From the NCBI RefSeq assembly GCF_900112425.1, contig NZ_FOLP01000004.1, positions 186,001 through 250,000 of the forward strand: a DNA stretch of 64,000 nt, written 5' to 3'. The notes under the pieces are model-generated. The model was not told where the DNA came from, did not search any database, and was given only the letters and a program-made list of their open reading frames with translations. The position numbers and the translations under genes were made by a program. The stretch is from Variovorax sp. OK212 (lineage in GTDB: Bacteria; Pseudomonadota; Gammaproteobacteria; Burkholderiales; Burkholderiaceae_C). This document shows, in pieces, positions 29,145-37,588 of the stretch (position 1 is the stretch's first letter; each line of letters starts with the position of its first letter).

Positions 29145-30155
29145 ATGTCCGACACCCACACGACCCCCGAGACCGGCACGGCAGACACGACAGGTGCATC
29201 GCGGCGCCGTATTCTGGCGGGTGCGGCCGGCATCGTGTCCGCGTCCGCCTTCGGTACTTCAACAGCGGCTGCCGCGCCCAAACACGCGGCGCCACCGGTT
29301 CCCAACCACTTGAAAGGATCTCCCATGAGCTTTGTCACCACCAAGGACGGCGCGAACATCTTCTACAAGGACTGGGGACCGCGCAACGCGCAGCCCATCG
29401 TCTTTCACCACGGCTGGCCGCTGAGCGCGGACGACTGGGACACGCAGATGCTGTTCTTCGTCGGCAAGGGCTACCGCGTGATCGCGCACGACCGCCGCGG
29501 CCACGGCCGCTCCTCGCAGACCGCGGACGGACACGAGATGGACACCTACGCGGCGGACGTCGCCGCACTGACCGACGCCCTGGACCTGAAGAACGCCGTG
29601 CACATCGGCCACTCCACGGGCGGCGGCGAAGTGGCGCGCTATGTGGCCCGCGCCAAGCCGGGCCGCGTGGCCAAGGCGGTGCTGGTGAGCGCCGTGCCGC
29701 CCATCATGCTGAAGACGCCGGCCAACCCCGGCGGCCTGCCGCTGGAGGTGTTCGACGGCTTCAGGGCCGCGCTCGCGGCCAACCGCGCGCAGTTCTTCAT
29801 CGACGTGCCCACCGGCCCGTTCTACGGCTTCAACCGGCCGGGCGCGAAGGTCTCGCAGGGCCTGATCGACCGCTGGTGGCTGCAGGGCATGATGGGCGCG
29901 GCCAACGCGCACTACGAGTGCATCAAGGCGTTCTCGGAGACCGACTTCACCGAAGACCTGAAGAAGATCGACGTGCCCGTGCTCGTGATGCACGGCACCG
30001 ACGACCAGGTCGTGCCCTATGCGGACTCGGGCCCGCTGTCGGCCAAGCTGCTCAAGCACGGCACGCTCAAGAGCTACGACGGCTACCCGCACGGCATGCT
30101 GTCCACGCACGCGGACGTGATCAACCCCGACCTGCTGGCCTTCGTGAAGGGCTGA
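29145..30155 (+). CDS. Tat-exported alpha/beta hydrolase (cofactor-free haloperoxidase/esterase family)
   Basis: 336 residues in two parts. Residues 1-about 60 form a Tat leader: the twin-arginine motif SRRRILAG at about 19-26, a hydrophobic stretch, and an Ala/Pro linker. From [18 protein letters not shown] (about residue 61) it is a complete non-haem chloroperoxidase-like hydrolase: nucleophile elbow GHSTGGGE, acid in [12 protein letters not shown] and His in YPHGMLSTH. Family members usually begin at that internal Met and stay in the cytoplasm, so the leader is an added export signal. A GAAAGAAGC ribosome-binding site precedes the upstream ATG; the internal ATG also has AAAGGA before it, so two forms could be made. 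Confidence 0.9.
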   Translation: MSDTHTTPETGTADTTGASRRRILAGAAGIVSASAFGTSTAAAAPKHAAPPVPNHLKGSPMSFVTTKDGANIFYKDWGPRNAQPIVFHHGWPLSADDWDTQMLFFVGKGYRVIAHDRRGHGRSSQTADGHEMDTYAADVAALTDALDLKNAVHIGHSTGGGEVARYVARAKPGRVAKAVLVSAVPPIMLKTPANPGGLPLEVFDGFRAALAANRAQFFIDVPTGPFYGFNRPGAKVSQGLIDRWWLQGMMGAANAHYECIKAFSETDFTEDLKKIDVPVLVMHGTDDQVVPYADSGPLSAKLLKHGTLKSYDGYPHGMLSTHADVINPDLLAFVKG

Positions 30156-30168
30156 GGCCGAGCCGCCT

Positions 30169-30855
30169 TCAGCGGCGCGGCGCGGGGCTGCGCCGCTTGG
30201 GGGCGGGTGGGGTAGGGGCAGGGGCGGGCGCCTCGGGCGAGTCCTCTGCCAGGCGCGCCTTCGCGCCTTCGAGCATCAGGTCCACGCCGATCTCGAACAG
30301 CGCGTCGGGCCCGGCCCGGCGGTAGCTGGCGAACGCCTCGGCCAGCAGCGGGTGCGAGGCCGCGGCGGCATCGAGCGCCTGCTGCTGCGCGGCCGCGTCG
30401 GGCGGCGTGGCCTGTTGCTCGAGCACGCAGCCCACGGTGTAGCGGCCCAGCGCAATCAGCAGCGTCATCGCTTGCACCACGGGCACGCCCAAGCCGACCA
30501 CGGCCGCGATCTGGGCCTCGACCATGTCGAGGTCGCCCGGGTCGGGCTCGGAGCCGGCATGCAGCCGCGCGCCGTCGCGCCGCGCCAGCAGCGCGCGGCG
30601 AAAGCTGCGCGCGTTCTCGCGCAGGAACGCGTCCCAGGTCTCGCCGGGCAACGGCAGCTTGCGCTCGTGCGCGCGGTGCAGGATCTCGCCGTTCATCGCG
30701 TCGAGCAGCGCGCGCTTGTTGCGGAAATGCCAGTACAGCGCGGGCTGCTGTACGCCGAGCCGCTCGGCCAGGAGCCGGGTGCTGAGCTTGTCCATGCCGA
30801 CCTCGTCGAGCAGCGCGAGCGCCGCCTCGAGGATCGTTTCGCGGTCCAGTTTCAT
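30169..30855 (-). CDS. TetR-family repressor, tetracycline-repressor class
   Basis: 228 residues. N terminus MKLDRETILEAALALLDEVGMDKLSTRLLAERLGVQ with QPALYWHFRNKRALLDAM is the TetR helix-turn-helix; the C-terminal TetR_C-like domain carries the usual helices, followed by a Pro/Ala/Arg tail (from about 200). The LDRETILEAAL start and QPALYWHFRNK are those of the true tetracycline-repressor branch. The long frame upstream to 31110 is a shadow of the MFS gene. Divergent from the MFS exporter with two tet-like operators between. Confidence 0.93.
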   Translation of the reverse strand: MKLDRETILEAALALLDEVGMDKLSTRLLAERLGVQQPALYWHFRNKRALLDAMNGEILHRAHERKLPLPGETWDAFLRENARSFRRALLARRDGARLHAGSEPDPGDLDMVEAQIAAVVGLGVPVVQAMTLLIALGRYTVGCVLEQQATPPDAAAQQQALDAAAASHPLLAEAFASYRRAGPDALFEIGVDLMLEGAKARLAEDSPEAPAPAPTPPAPKRRSPAPRR

Positions 30856-30937
30856 GCCGATGTAGGTGTGCCGATGGGTGTGCTGGAGTGTGGATGGTGC
30901 GGACGGTGACGTGCGCGGGTGCTTCACACGCCAGAAT

Positions 30938-30968
30938 TTATCGCTGATAATTTCCTTATCAATGATAA
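30938..30968. promoter_or_regulatory. Tandem tet-like operators
   Basis: Two palindromes of one form, TTATC-gct-GATAA (30938-30950) and TTATC-aat-GATAA (30956-30968), centres 18 bases apart. The core TATCA/TGATA is that of Tn10 tetO (known for that family). The second contains the MFS start codon. Confidence 0.85.
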
Positions 30969-32188
30969 ATTTCAACGATTCCCCACCCGCTCCGGCGAGC
31001 AGCAGCCGCCACGCGCATGCCGTGATCCTGGCGATTGTCACGCTCGACGCCGTCGGCATCAGCTTGGTCATGCCGATCGTGCCGGGCCTGCTGCGCGAGG
31101 TCGGCCACACCGGCGACCTCGGTTGGCGCTTCGGCGCCTTTCTTTCGCTCTACGCGCTGATGCAGTTCCTCTGCGCGCCCGTGCTCGGCGCGCTCAGCGA
31201 CCGCTTCGGCCGCCGGCCGGTGCTGCTCGTCTCGGTGGCGGGCGCGGCCATCGACGCGCTCTTCATGGCCTTCGCGCCCTCGCTGTGGATGCTGTTCGTG
31301 GGCCGCGCCGTCGCGGGCATGACCGGCGCGAGCATGGCGGTGGCCTCGGCCGCCATTGCCGACCTCACGCCCGAGCACCAGCGCGCGCGCTGGTTCGGCC
31401 GCATGGGCGCGTGCTTCGGGCTGGGCTTCATCGCCGGGCCGGCGATCGGCGGCGTGCTCGGCGACCACGGCGTGCGGCTGCCCTTCGTCGCGGCCGCGGT
31501 GCTCAACGGCCTGACCTTCCTGGCGGGCCTGCTGCTGCTGCGCGAGTCGCGCCCGCCGGCGCTCGTGGCGCAGCCCTTCGACCGCGGCGTGCTGCATCCG
31601 CTCGCGCCGCTGCGCTGGGCCGCGGGCTTTCCGGCGCTGCTGCCGATGCTCGGCGTGTTCGGGGTGCTGGTGCTGGTGGGCGAGGTCGCCGGCACGACAT
31701 GGGTCATCTACGGCGAGGACAAGTTCGCCTGGAACGGCACCATGGTCGGCCTCTCGCTCGCGTGCTTCGGGCTGTTCCATGCGCTGATGCAGGCCTTCGT
31801 GGCCGGTCCGGTGGCCGAGCGCTGGGGCGAGCGCGCGACCATCGCCATCGGCACCGCCGCCGACTTCACGGCCTACGCGCTGATCGCCTTCGCCACGCGC
31901 GGCTGGATGGCGCTCGCGCTGCTGCCGGTGCTGTGCCTGGGAGGTGTCGCCGCGCCGGCGCTGCGCTCCTCGCTGTCGTCGCGCGTGGGCGAGGACCACC
32001 AGGGGCGGCTGCAGGGCGTGCTCGCGAGCATCACCAGCCTGGCCGCGGTGCTCGGGCCGCTGCTGATCAGCCCGCTGTACTTCGCGTACCGCGCCACCTT
32101 CCCGGGCATCGTGTGGCTCGCGGGCGCGGCGGTGTACGTGCTGTGCCTGCCGGTGCTGCTGGCGAAGATCGCGCCGCGCGGACCTTGA
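30962..32188 (+). CDS. TetA-like major facilitator drug exporter
   Basis: 408-residue MFS protein with twelve predicted membrane segments. It has the TetA-type first helix (AIVTLDAVGISLVMPIVPGLLREVG), motif A GALSDRFGRRPVLL in the 2-3 loop and the TM5 motif (GFIAGPAIGGVLGD). Probable proton antiporter for tetracycline-like compounds; real substrate unknown. No ribosome-binding site precedes the ATG at 30962, which lies inside the second operator; translation may be leaderless, or may begin at the in-frame GTG near 31022. An upstream frame from 30866 would read through both operators and is rejected. Confidence 0.9.
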   Translation: MINFNDSPPAPASSSRHAHAVILAIVTLDAVGISLVMPIVPGLLREVGHTGDLGWRFGAFLSLYALMQFLCAPVLGALSDRFGRRPVLLVSVAGAAIDALFMAFAPSLWMLFVGRAVAGMTGASMAVASAAIADLTPEHQRARWFGRMGACFGLGFIAGPAIGGVLGDHGVRLPFVAAAVLNGLTFLAGLLLLRESRPPALVAQPFDRGVLHPLAPLRWAAGFPALLPMLGVFGVLVLVGEVAGTTWVIYGEDKFAWNGTMVGLSLACFGLFHALMQAFVAGPVAERWGERATIAIGTAADFTAYALIAFATRGWMALALLPVLCLGGVAAPALRSSLSSRVGEDHQGRLQGVLASITSLAAVLGPLLISPLYFAYRATFPGIVWLAGAAVYVLCLPVLLAKIAPRGP

Positions 32189-32250
32189 AGCCCGTGAAGC
32201 CCGTGAAGCGCGCGAAGCGCGTGAAGGCCGTACGGCCCGTGACGCCCTGA
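32187..32250 (+). repeat. Degenerate 9-base tandem repeat after the MFS gene
   Basis: Starting in the MFS stop codon, the unit aagcccgtg is repeated about seven times with changes (aagcccgtg twice, then aagcgcgcg, aagcgcgtg, aaggccgta, cggcccgtg, acgccctga). In another frame it would encode KPV-like triplets. Confidence 0.75.
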
Positions 32251-32388
32251 ACCGCGGCGCACGAAGCGTTACAGCCGGGCTCCACCTTCGGCATACGCAG
32301 TTCGTGGAATTTCCTTCGCCGCCCGCAAGCGGAAAGATGCGCAGGCCGCACAGCTTGCGACACGTCGTCGCCCGAAGGAGCCCTTCCC

Positions 32389-35181
32389 ATGCTGACCGAT
32401 CTCCAACTTGCGCAGATCATGCGCAACGCCTCGCAGCGCCGCCGCGCGCTGTTCCTGCAGCCGCTCAACGACGCCATGAGCGCGCACGGCATCGACACGC
32501 CGTTGCGCATGGCGGCCTTTCTCGCGCAACTGGCGCACGAGTCGGGCGAGCTGCAGTTCATGGAGGAGATCTGGGGGCCGACCGCCGCGCAGAAACGCTA
32601 CGAGCCGCCCAGCGACCTCGCGCGCAGGCTGGGCAACACGCAGCCCGGCGACGGCCGGCGCTTCAAGGGGCGCGGGCCGATCCAGATCACCGGGCGCGCC
32701 AACTACAAGACCTTCGGCGACCTGATGGGGCTGGACCTGGTGGGCAACCCCGACCAGGCCGCGACGCCCGAGGTCGCCTTCTCCGTCGCGGGGCTGTTCT
32801 GGGAGCGCAAGGGCCTCAACGCGCTGGCCGACGCGGGCAACTTCACGGAGGTGACGCAGCGCATCAACGGCGGGCAGAACGGCGCGGCCGACCGCGAGCG
32901 CTTCTATGCGGTGGCCAGGCAGGTGCTGGGCGCGAGCGCGCCGGTGCAGGCTTCGGCACGCGCGGGTACAGGTGCCGGTGCAGGTGCCGGCGCAGGTTCC
33001 GGCAGGAGCGCCAAGGCCCGCGCCGGCACGGCAGCGGCCGACGCGCTCGAACGCGGCCCCGAGCTGATCGCCCTCGACACGGCGGCGCAGGCCGCGAAAG
33101 AACCGGTGGCGGCCAAGCCGTCCACGGGCCGCGCGAAGAAGCGCCCGGCTTCGGCGCAAGCCGGCGCCGCCGCGGATGCGGGCACGCCCGAACGCGTGCT
33201 CGACGCCCGCCCCGACACGCTCGACTTCCGCGACCTCATGTACACGCCCACGCTCATCGAGGTGCCCACGCACGTGCCGCTGGGCGACTACATCGACTAC
33301 GGCGTGCCCATCCTCGACCAGGGCAGCGAAGGCGCGTGCACCGGCTTCGGGCTGGCCACGGTGGCCAACTACCTGCTGCTGCGCCGCCGCGTGATACCCG
33401 ACAACGTGCCGGTGAGCCCGCGCATGTTCTACGAACTGGCGCGCCGCTACGACGAGTGGCCGGGCGAGAACTACAGCGGCTCCAGCGCGCGCGGTGCGAT
33501 GAAGGGCTGGCACAAGCACGGCGTGTGCTCCGAGACGCTGTTCCCCTACAAGCCCGCGAAGAAGAGCGACCCGCAGGGCCTGACCGACGCACGCACCTCC
33601 GACGCGCTGCGCCGGCCGCTGGGCGCCTACTTCCGCGTGAACCACAAGGACATCGTGGCCATGCACTCCGCGCTGGCGGAGGTCGGCATCCTGTACGTCA
33701 CCTGCACCGTGCACGCGGGCTGGAACGCCGTCGGCGCCGACGGCGTCATCACGCAGTCGCCCACCATCACCGGCGGCCATGCCTTCGCCATCGTGGCCTT
33801 CGACGACCAGGGCTTCTGGCTGCAGAATTCGTGGGGCGCGGGCTGGGGCCGGCAGGGCTTCGCGCGCATCAGCTACGACGACTGGCTCGAGAACGGCAGC
33901 GACACCTGGGTGGCGCGGCTCGGCGCGCCGGTCACGCTGCGCCGGCTCGAGTCGATCGCGGCGGTGCATGCCGCGGCGGCCGCGCAGTCGAACGCCTACT
34001 CGTTCGCCGACCTGCGCCCGCACATCGTGAGCGTGGGCAACAACGGCATGCTCAAGGCGGGCGGCGACTACGGCTGCACCGAGGCCGAGCTCGCGCGCAT
34101 CTTCGAGGACGACATTCCGCGCGTGACCCAGGGCTGGGACAAGCCGCGCATCCTGCTGTATGCGCACGGCGGGCTGGTGAGCGAGCAGGCCGCCACGCAG
34201 CGCCTGGCCGAGTACCGCCCGCCGCTGCTGGGCGGCAACGTGTACCCGCTGGCCTTCATCTGGCGCACCGACTACTGGACCACCGTCACCAACATCCTCA
34301 AGGACACGGTGAGCCGCCGGCGGCCCGAAGGCGCGCTCGACGCCACCAAGGACTTCATGCTCGACCGGCTGGACGACGCGCTGGAGCCGCTGGCGCGCGT
34401 GCTCACGGGCAAGTCGGCGTGGGACGAGATGAAGCAGAACGCACTGGCCACTGGTGGCCCCGGCGGGGCGGCGGTGCTGGTGGCCGACCACCTGAAGGCG
34501 CTCGCGCAGAAGCTGCCGGGCCTGGAGATCCACATGGTGGGCCACAGCGCGGGCTCGATCCTGCTCGCGCCGGTGGTCAAGCTGCTCAACGACCGCGGCC
34601 TGAAGGTGCAGACCTGCACGCTGTGGGCACCGGCCTGCACGGTGGAACTGTTCCGTTCGGCCTACCTGCCGGCGATGCAGAAGGGCACGCTCGGCAAGAT
34701 GGCCGTGTTCGCGCTCAGCGACAAGACCGAGCGCGACGACAACTGCGGAAAGATCTACAACAAGTCGCTGCTGTACCTGGTGTCGGCGGCCTTCGAGAAG
34801 GAGGCGCGCATTCCGCTGTTCCGCGAGGGCGAGCCCATCCTGGGCATGGAACGCTGGATCGACGCGGACCTGCGCCAGACCTTCCAGAAGCTCGGCGCCG
34901 AGCTGGTGCTCGCGCCGAACAACCAGCCGGACGATTCGCAGAGCGCCTCGGGCGCCATGCACCACGGCGACTTCGACGACGACGAGAAGACCGTGATGTC
35001 GACCTTCCGCCGCATCGTCGCGGGCGCCAAGGCGCCGAGCCAGGCGTCTGCAAAGGCCCGCGCCATGGCCATGCCGCCGCCCGCGGCCACCGAGCGCGAG
35101 GGCGCGACGCCGATGTTCAGGCGCTCCGAGTCGTCGTTGCGCGACCAGCGCACGATCATCGACCTGAAGACGTCGCGCTAG
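32389..35181 (+). CDS. Three-enzyme fusion: GH19 muramidase/chitinase + papain-like protease + GHSAG alpha/beta hydrolase
   Basis: 930 residues, no signal peptide or membrane segment; GAAGGAG lies 8 bases before ATG. Domain 1 (about 1-182) is a GH19 endolysin/chitinase-like domain: HESGE with E51, YEPPSDLARRLGN with E72, and RFKGRGPIQITGRANY. A Gly/Ala/Lys linker follows (about 183-265). Domain 2 (about 266-515) is a C1A papain fold with an intact oxyanion Gln and triad: Q311 in DQGSEGACTGF, C317, H464 in GGHAF, N480 in LQNSWGAGWG. Domain 3 (about 540-870) is an alpha/beta hydrolase with HGGL oxyanion segment, S720 in VGHSAGS, likely D778 and H858/H859. A protein able to attack cell wall, protein and ester bonds suggests a toxin or lysis effector (inference). 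Confidence 0.85.
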   Translation: MLTDLQLAQIMRNASQRRRALFLQPLNDAMSAHGIDTPLRMAAFLAQLAHESGELQFMEEIWGPTAAQKRYEPPSDLARRLGNTQPGDGRRFKGRGPIQITGRANYKTFGDLMGLDLVGNPDQAATPEVAFSVAGLFWERKGLNALADAGNFTEVTQRINGGQNGAADRERFYAVARQVLGASAPVQASARAGTGAGAGAGAGSGRSAKARAGTAAADALERGPELIALDTAAQAAKEPVAAKPSTGRAKKRPASAQAGAAADAGTPERVLDARPDTLDFRDLMYTPTLIEVPTHVPLGDYIDYGVPILDQGSEGACTGFGLATVANYLLLRRRVIPDNVPVSPRMFYELARRYDEWPGENYSGSSARGAMKGWHKHGVCSETLFPYKPAKKSDPQGLTDARTSDALRRPLGAYFRVNHKDIVAMHSALAEVGILYVTCTVHAGWNAVGADGVITQSPTITGGHAFAIVAFDDQGFWLQNSWGAGWGRQGFARISYDDWLENGSDTWVARLGAPVTLRRLESIAAVHAAAAAQSNAYSFADLRPHIVSVGNNGMLKAGGDYGCTEAELARIFEDDIPRVTQGWDKPRILLYAHGGLVSEQAATQRLAEYRPPLLGGNVYPLAFIWRTDYWTTVTNILKDTVSRRRPEGALDATKDFMLDRLDDALEPLARVLTGKSAWDEMKQNALATGGPGGAAVLVADHLKALAQKLPGLEIHMVGHSAGSILLAPVVKLLNDRGLKVQTCTLWAPACTVELFRSAYLPAMQKGTLGKMAVFALSDKTERDDNCGKIYNKSLLYLVSAAFEKEARIPLFREGEPILGMERWIDADLRQTFQKLGAELVLAPNNQPDDSQSASGAMHHGDFDDDEKTVMSTFRRIVAGAKAPSQASAKARAMAMPPPAATEREGATPMFRRSESSLRDQRTIIDLKTSR

Positions 35182-35210
35182 CTGGCGCCCGCAGCGCTCA
35201 CCGTCACGCC

Positions 35211-35234
35211 CTCGGGCGCTCGGGCGCTCGGGCG
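35211..35234. repeat. Three direct copies of CTCGGGCG
   Basis: Exact 8-base unit three times in a row between the fusion gene and the convergent binding-protein gene. Minor simple repeat. Confidence 0.7.
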
Positions 35235-35241
35235 CGCGGGT

Positions 35242-36294
35242 TCAGCGCTCGATCGTCTTGTTCCAGCGCGCGTTCCACGCGGGCCGGTTCGCGTTGATGC
35301 TTTCCCAGTCGATGGTCACGGCCGTCTTCATCCACTTGTTGATGTCGGCCACCTGCGCGGCGCCTTCACCCTCGGCCGGGGTCTTGGGGTTGGTCGGGAT
35401 CTGCGCGCCGTACTGCAGCACGTTGGCCTGCGCCACCGGGCTCAGCAGGAACTCGGCGAGCTTCTGCGACAGCTCGGGCTCGCTGTTGTTGGCAATCACG
35501 CACTGGCCCACCATGAGCACGACCGCGCCTTCCTTGGGGGGCGCGTACTCCACCGGAATGCCCTTGGTCTTGAGCGCCGCCACGGCCGTGGGCGTGAGCG
35601 GGAAGATGGCGGCCTCGCCGGTCTGCACCATCTCCGACAGCTTGGCCGAGCTCGGGATGTACTCCAGCACGTTCGGCCCCACCGTGGTGGGCCAGGCCTT
35701 GAAGCCGGGTTCCACGTTCTTGTCGTTGCCGCCCTGGATGCGGTTGAACATCAGGAAGCCGTGCAGGCCGAAGGACGAGGACGACATCGACTGGAACACC
35801 ACCTTGCCCTTGTACTTGGGGTCGGCCAGGTCCATCCACGAGGTGGGCGGCGCCCAGCCCTTTTCCTTGAACATCTTGGCGTTGTAGGCCAGGCCCGTCA
35901 TGCCCAGGCTCACGCCGCTGGCCATGTCGTCCTTGAAGCGCGCGGCCGGGTAGATCTCGCTGAGCGACTGGCTGGGCTTCTGCTTCTGGCACAGGCCCAT
36001 GCCGATGGCGCGCACCATGATGCCGTCGTCCAGGAACATCACGTGCATCTGCGGCTTGTCCTTGTTGGCCTGCGCCTTGGCCAGGATGTCGGAGGAGGTG
36101 CCCGGCACCACCACCACCTTGGCGCCGTAGGCCTTCTCGAAGGCCGGGAACACGTACTGCGTGTACGCCTTCTCCATGGTGCCGCCGTTCATGCCGATGT
36201 AGAGCGTCCTGGTCTGGGCGCTGGCGACGCCGGTGGCTGCGAGCAGCGCGGCGAGGAGGAGGAGGGACGTTGGGGACTTGGCGGTGCGGGACAT
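35242..36294 (-). CDS. PotD/spermidine-putrescine-type periplasmic binding protein
   Basis: 350 residues from MSRTAKSPTSLLLL; signal peptide cut near VASAQ. The start at 36294 is preceded by GGAGAG at 8 bases; a start five codons upstream is less likely. Type 2 periplasmic fold of the polyamine/iron branch (LYIGMNGGTMEKAYTQYVFPAFEKAYGAKVVVVPGTSSDILAKAQ). It is the last gene of a minus-strand operon with its ATPase and two permeases at the far end, and it follows the flavin dehydrogenase beta subunit after 21 bases. Ligand probably the amine or amino acid oxidised by that dehydrogenase. Confidence 0.93.
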   Translation of the reverse strand: MSRTAKSPTSLLLLAALLAATGVASAQTRTLYIGMNGGTMEKAYTQYVFPAFEKAYGAKVVVVPGTSSDILAKAQANKDKPQMHVMFLDDGIMVRAIGMGLCQKQKPSQSLSEIYPAARFKDDMASGVSLGMTGLAYNAKMFKEKGWAPPTSWMDLADPKYKGKVVFQSMSSSSFGLHGFLMFNRIQGGNDKNVEPGFKAWPTTVGPNVLEYIPSSAKLSEMVQTGEAAIFPLTPTAVAALKTKGIPVEYAPPKEGAVVLMVGQCVIANNSEPELSQKLAEFLLSPVAQANVLQYGAQIPTNPKTPAEGEGAAQVADINKWMKTAVTIDWESINANRPAWNARWNKTIER

Positions 36295-36315
36295 GGTGAT
36301 GCTCTCCAATCAAGT

Positions 36316-37497
36316 TCAGGTGGGGGATGCGGTGGGAACGGCGGAAACCGTGGCGGACAGGGAAACGGGCGGCGTGTCGAAGCGCTCGATGGCGAAGGCG
36401 TCGATGGGGGTCTCGGTATGCCCGTCGCGCGCGAGGTCGGCCAGCACCTCGCCGGCGGCCGGGCCGATCTGGAAGCCCGCGCCCGAGAAGCCGAAGCCGT
36501 GGAACAGGCCGGGCGTGGTGCGGCTGGGCCCGAGCACCGGCTGGCGGTCGGGCAGGTAGCCCTCGGTGCCGCCCCAGGTGCGGATGATGTGCGCATGGCG
36601 CAGCGCGGGCAGCAGTTCCACGGCCTGCTGCGCGAGCAGCGCAATGCCCTCGCGCTCGGCGCGCGCGCGGTCGGGGCCGAGCGTGAGGCCGTTGCCCCCG
36701 CCGATCACCAGGTTGCCGCGTTCGACCTGGCGGCAGTAGATGCCGCCGCCCTCCACGCCCAGGCTCCAGTCCATGAAGTGCGCCACCGGTTCGGTCACGG
36801 CCATCAGCGGGCTGCGCCAGGTCAGCGGCGGTGTCTCGCCGAACTGGGCGGCAATGGCGCCGGCCCATGCGCCAGCGCAGTTGAGCAGCACGGGGGCCTG
36901 CACTTCGAGCGTGCCTTGCGCATGCGCGGCGCGCACCATGAACAGTTCGCCGTCGTGCGCCACCTCTTCGACCTTGTGGCGCTCCAGCACCTGCGCGCCC
37001 GCGCGCTGCGCGGCGAGCGCGAAGGCCGGCGACACCAGCCGCGGGTTGGCCTGCCCGTCCTCGAGGCACAGCGAGCCGCCCACCGCGCGCGTGCCGAGCC
37101 AGGGGCACTGCGTGCGCAGGCGCGCGGCGGAGATGAGTTCGAGGCCCAGGTCGAAGTCGCTGCTGAGCGCCCGGTAGCGCTCCAGCGAGGCCATGTCGGC
37201 TTCGCTGCGCGCGATCTTGAAATGGCCCGAGCGGATGTACTCGCCGTCGGTGCCCAGCAGCGCGGGCAGCTGGGCCCAGATGCGGTGCGCGCGCTGCGCG
37301 AGCGGCAGCTGGCTCACCGGGCGGCCCTGGCGGCGCACGCCGCCGAAGTTCACGCCGCTGGAGCGCGAGCCGCACAGGTCGCGCTCCAGCAGCACCACGG
37401 CGGCCCCCATGCGGCGCAGCGCGAGCGCGGCCGAGGCGCCGACGATGCCGCCGCCGACGATGACGACGTCCGTTCGCAGTTTCTGGATCGTGCTCAT
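36316..37497 (-). CDS. Flavin dehydrogenase beta subunit (DAO-type; OoxB/HcnC/D-hydroxyproline dehydrogenase-like)
   Basis: 393 residues from MSTIQKLRTDVVIVGGGIVGASAALALRRMG. FAD-binding GGGIVG at the N terminus, D-amino-acid-oxidase fold throughout, C-terminal GFGFSGAGFQIGPAAGEVLADL typical of the DAO family. In the known heterotrimers (octopine/nopaline oxidase, hydrogen cyanide synthase, D-hydroxyproline dehydrogenase) this subunit carries the amine-oxidising active site. The other two subunits are encoded just upstream (37589-39294), separated by a half copy of the dispersed palindrome. Substrate unknown. Confidence 0.9.
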   Translation of the reverse strand: MSTIQKLRTDVVIVGGGIVGASAALALRRMGAAVVLLERDLCGSRSSGVNFGGVRRQGRPVSQLPLAQRAHRIWAQLPALLGTDGEYIRSGHFKIARSEADMASLERYRALSSDFDLGLELISAARLRTQCPWLGTRAVGGSLCLEDGQANPRLVSPAFALAAQRAGAQVLERHKVEEVAHDGELFMVRAAHAQGTLEVQAPVLLNCAGAWAGAIAAQFGETPPLTWRSPLMAVTEPVAHFMDWSLGVEGGGIYCRQVERGNLVIGGGNGLTLGPDRARAEREGIALLAQQAVELLPALRHAHIIRTWGGTEGYLPDRQPVLGPSRTTPGLFHGFGFSGAGFQIGPAAGEVLADLARDGHTETPIDAFAIERFDTPPVSLSATVSAVPTASPT

Positions 37498-37518
37498 GCG
37501 GGTGCTCCCTGTCTTTCT

Positions 37519-37551
37519 CCCTCCCCTTCCGGGGGAGGGTTGGGGCGGGGG
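37519..37551. repeat. Dispersed intergenic palindrome, half copy C
   Basis: Only the left arm is present (CCTCCCCTTCCGGGGGAGGG then ttggggcgggggc), matching the left arms at 10366 and 47425. It lies in a 91-base gap within the dehydrogenase operon; the right arm is missing. Confidence 0.7.
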
Positions 37552-37588
37552 CAAGACCAGGACCGAAGAACGGTGAACGGGCGGGTGC

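Noticed and set aside
30866-30961. Longer N terminus for the MFS exporter
   Set aside because: It would be coded through both tet-like operators and add 32 residues unlike any TetA protein.
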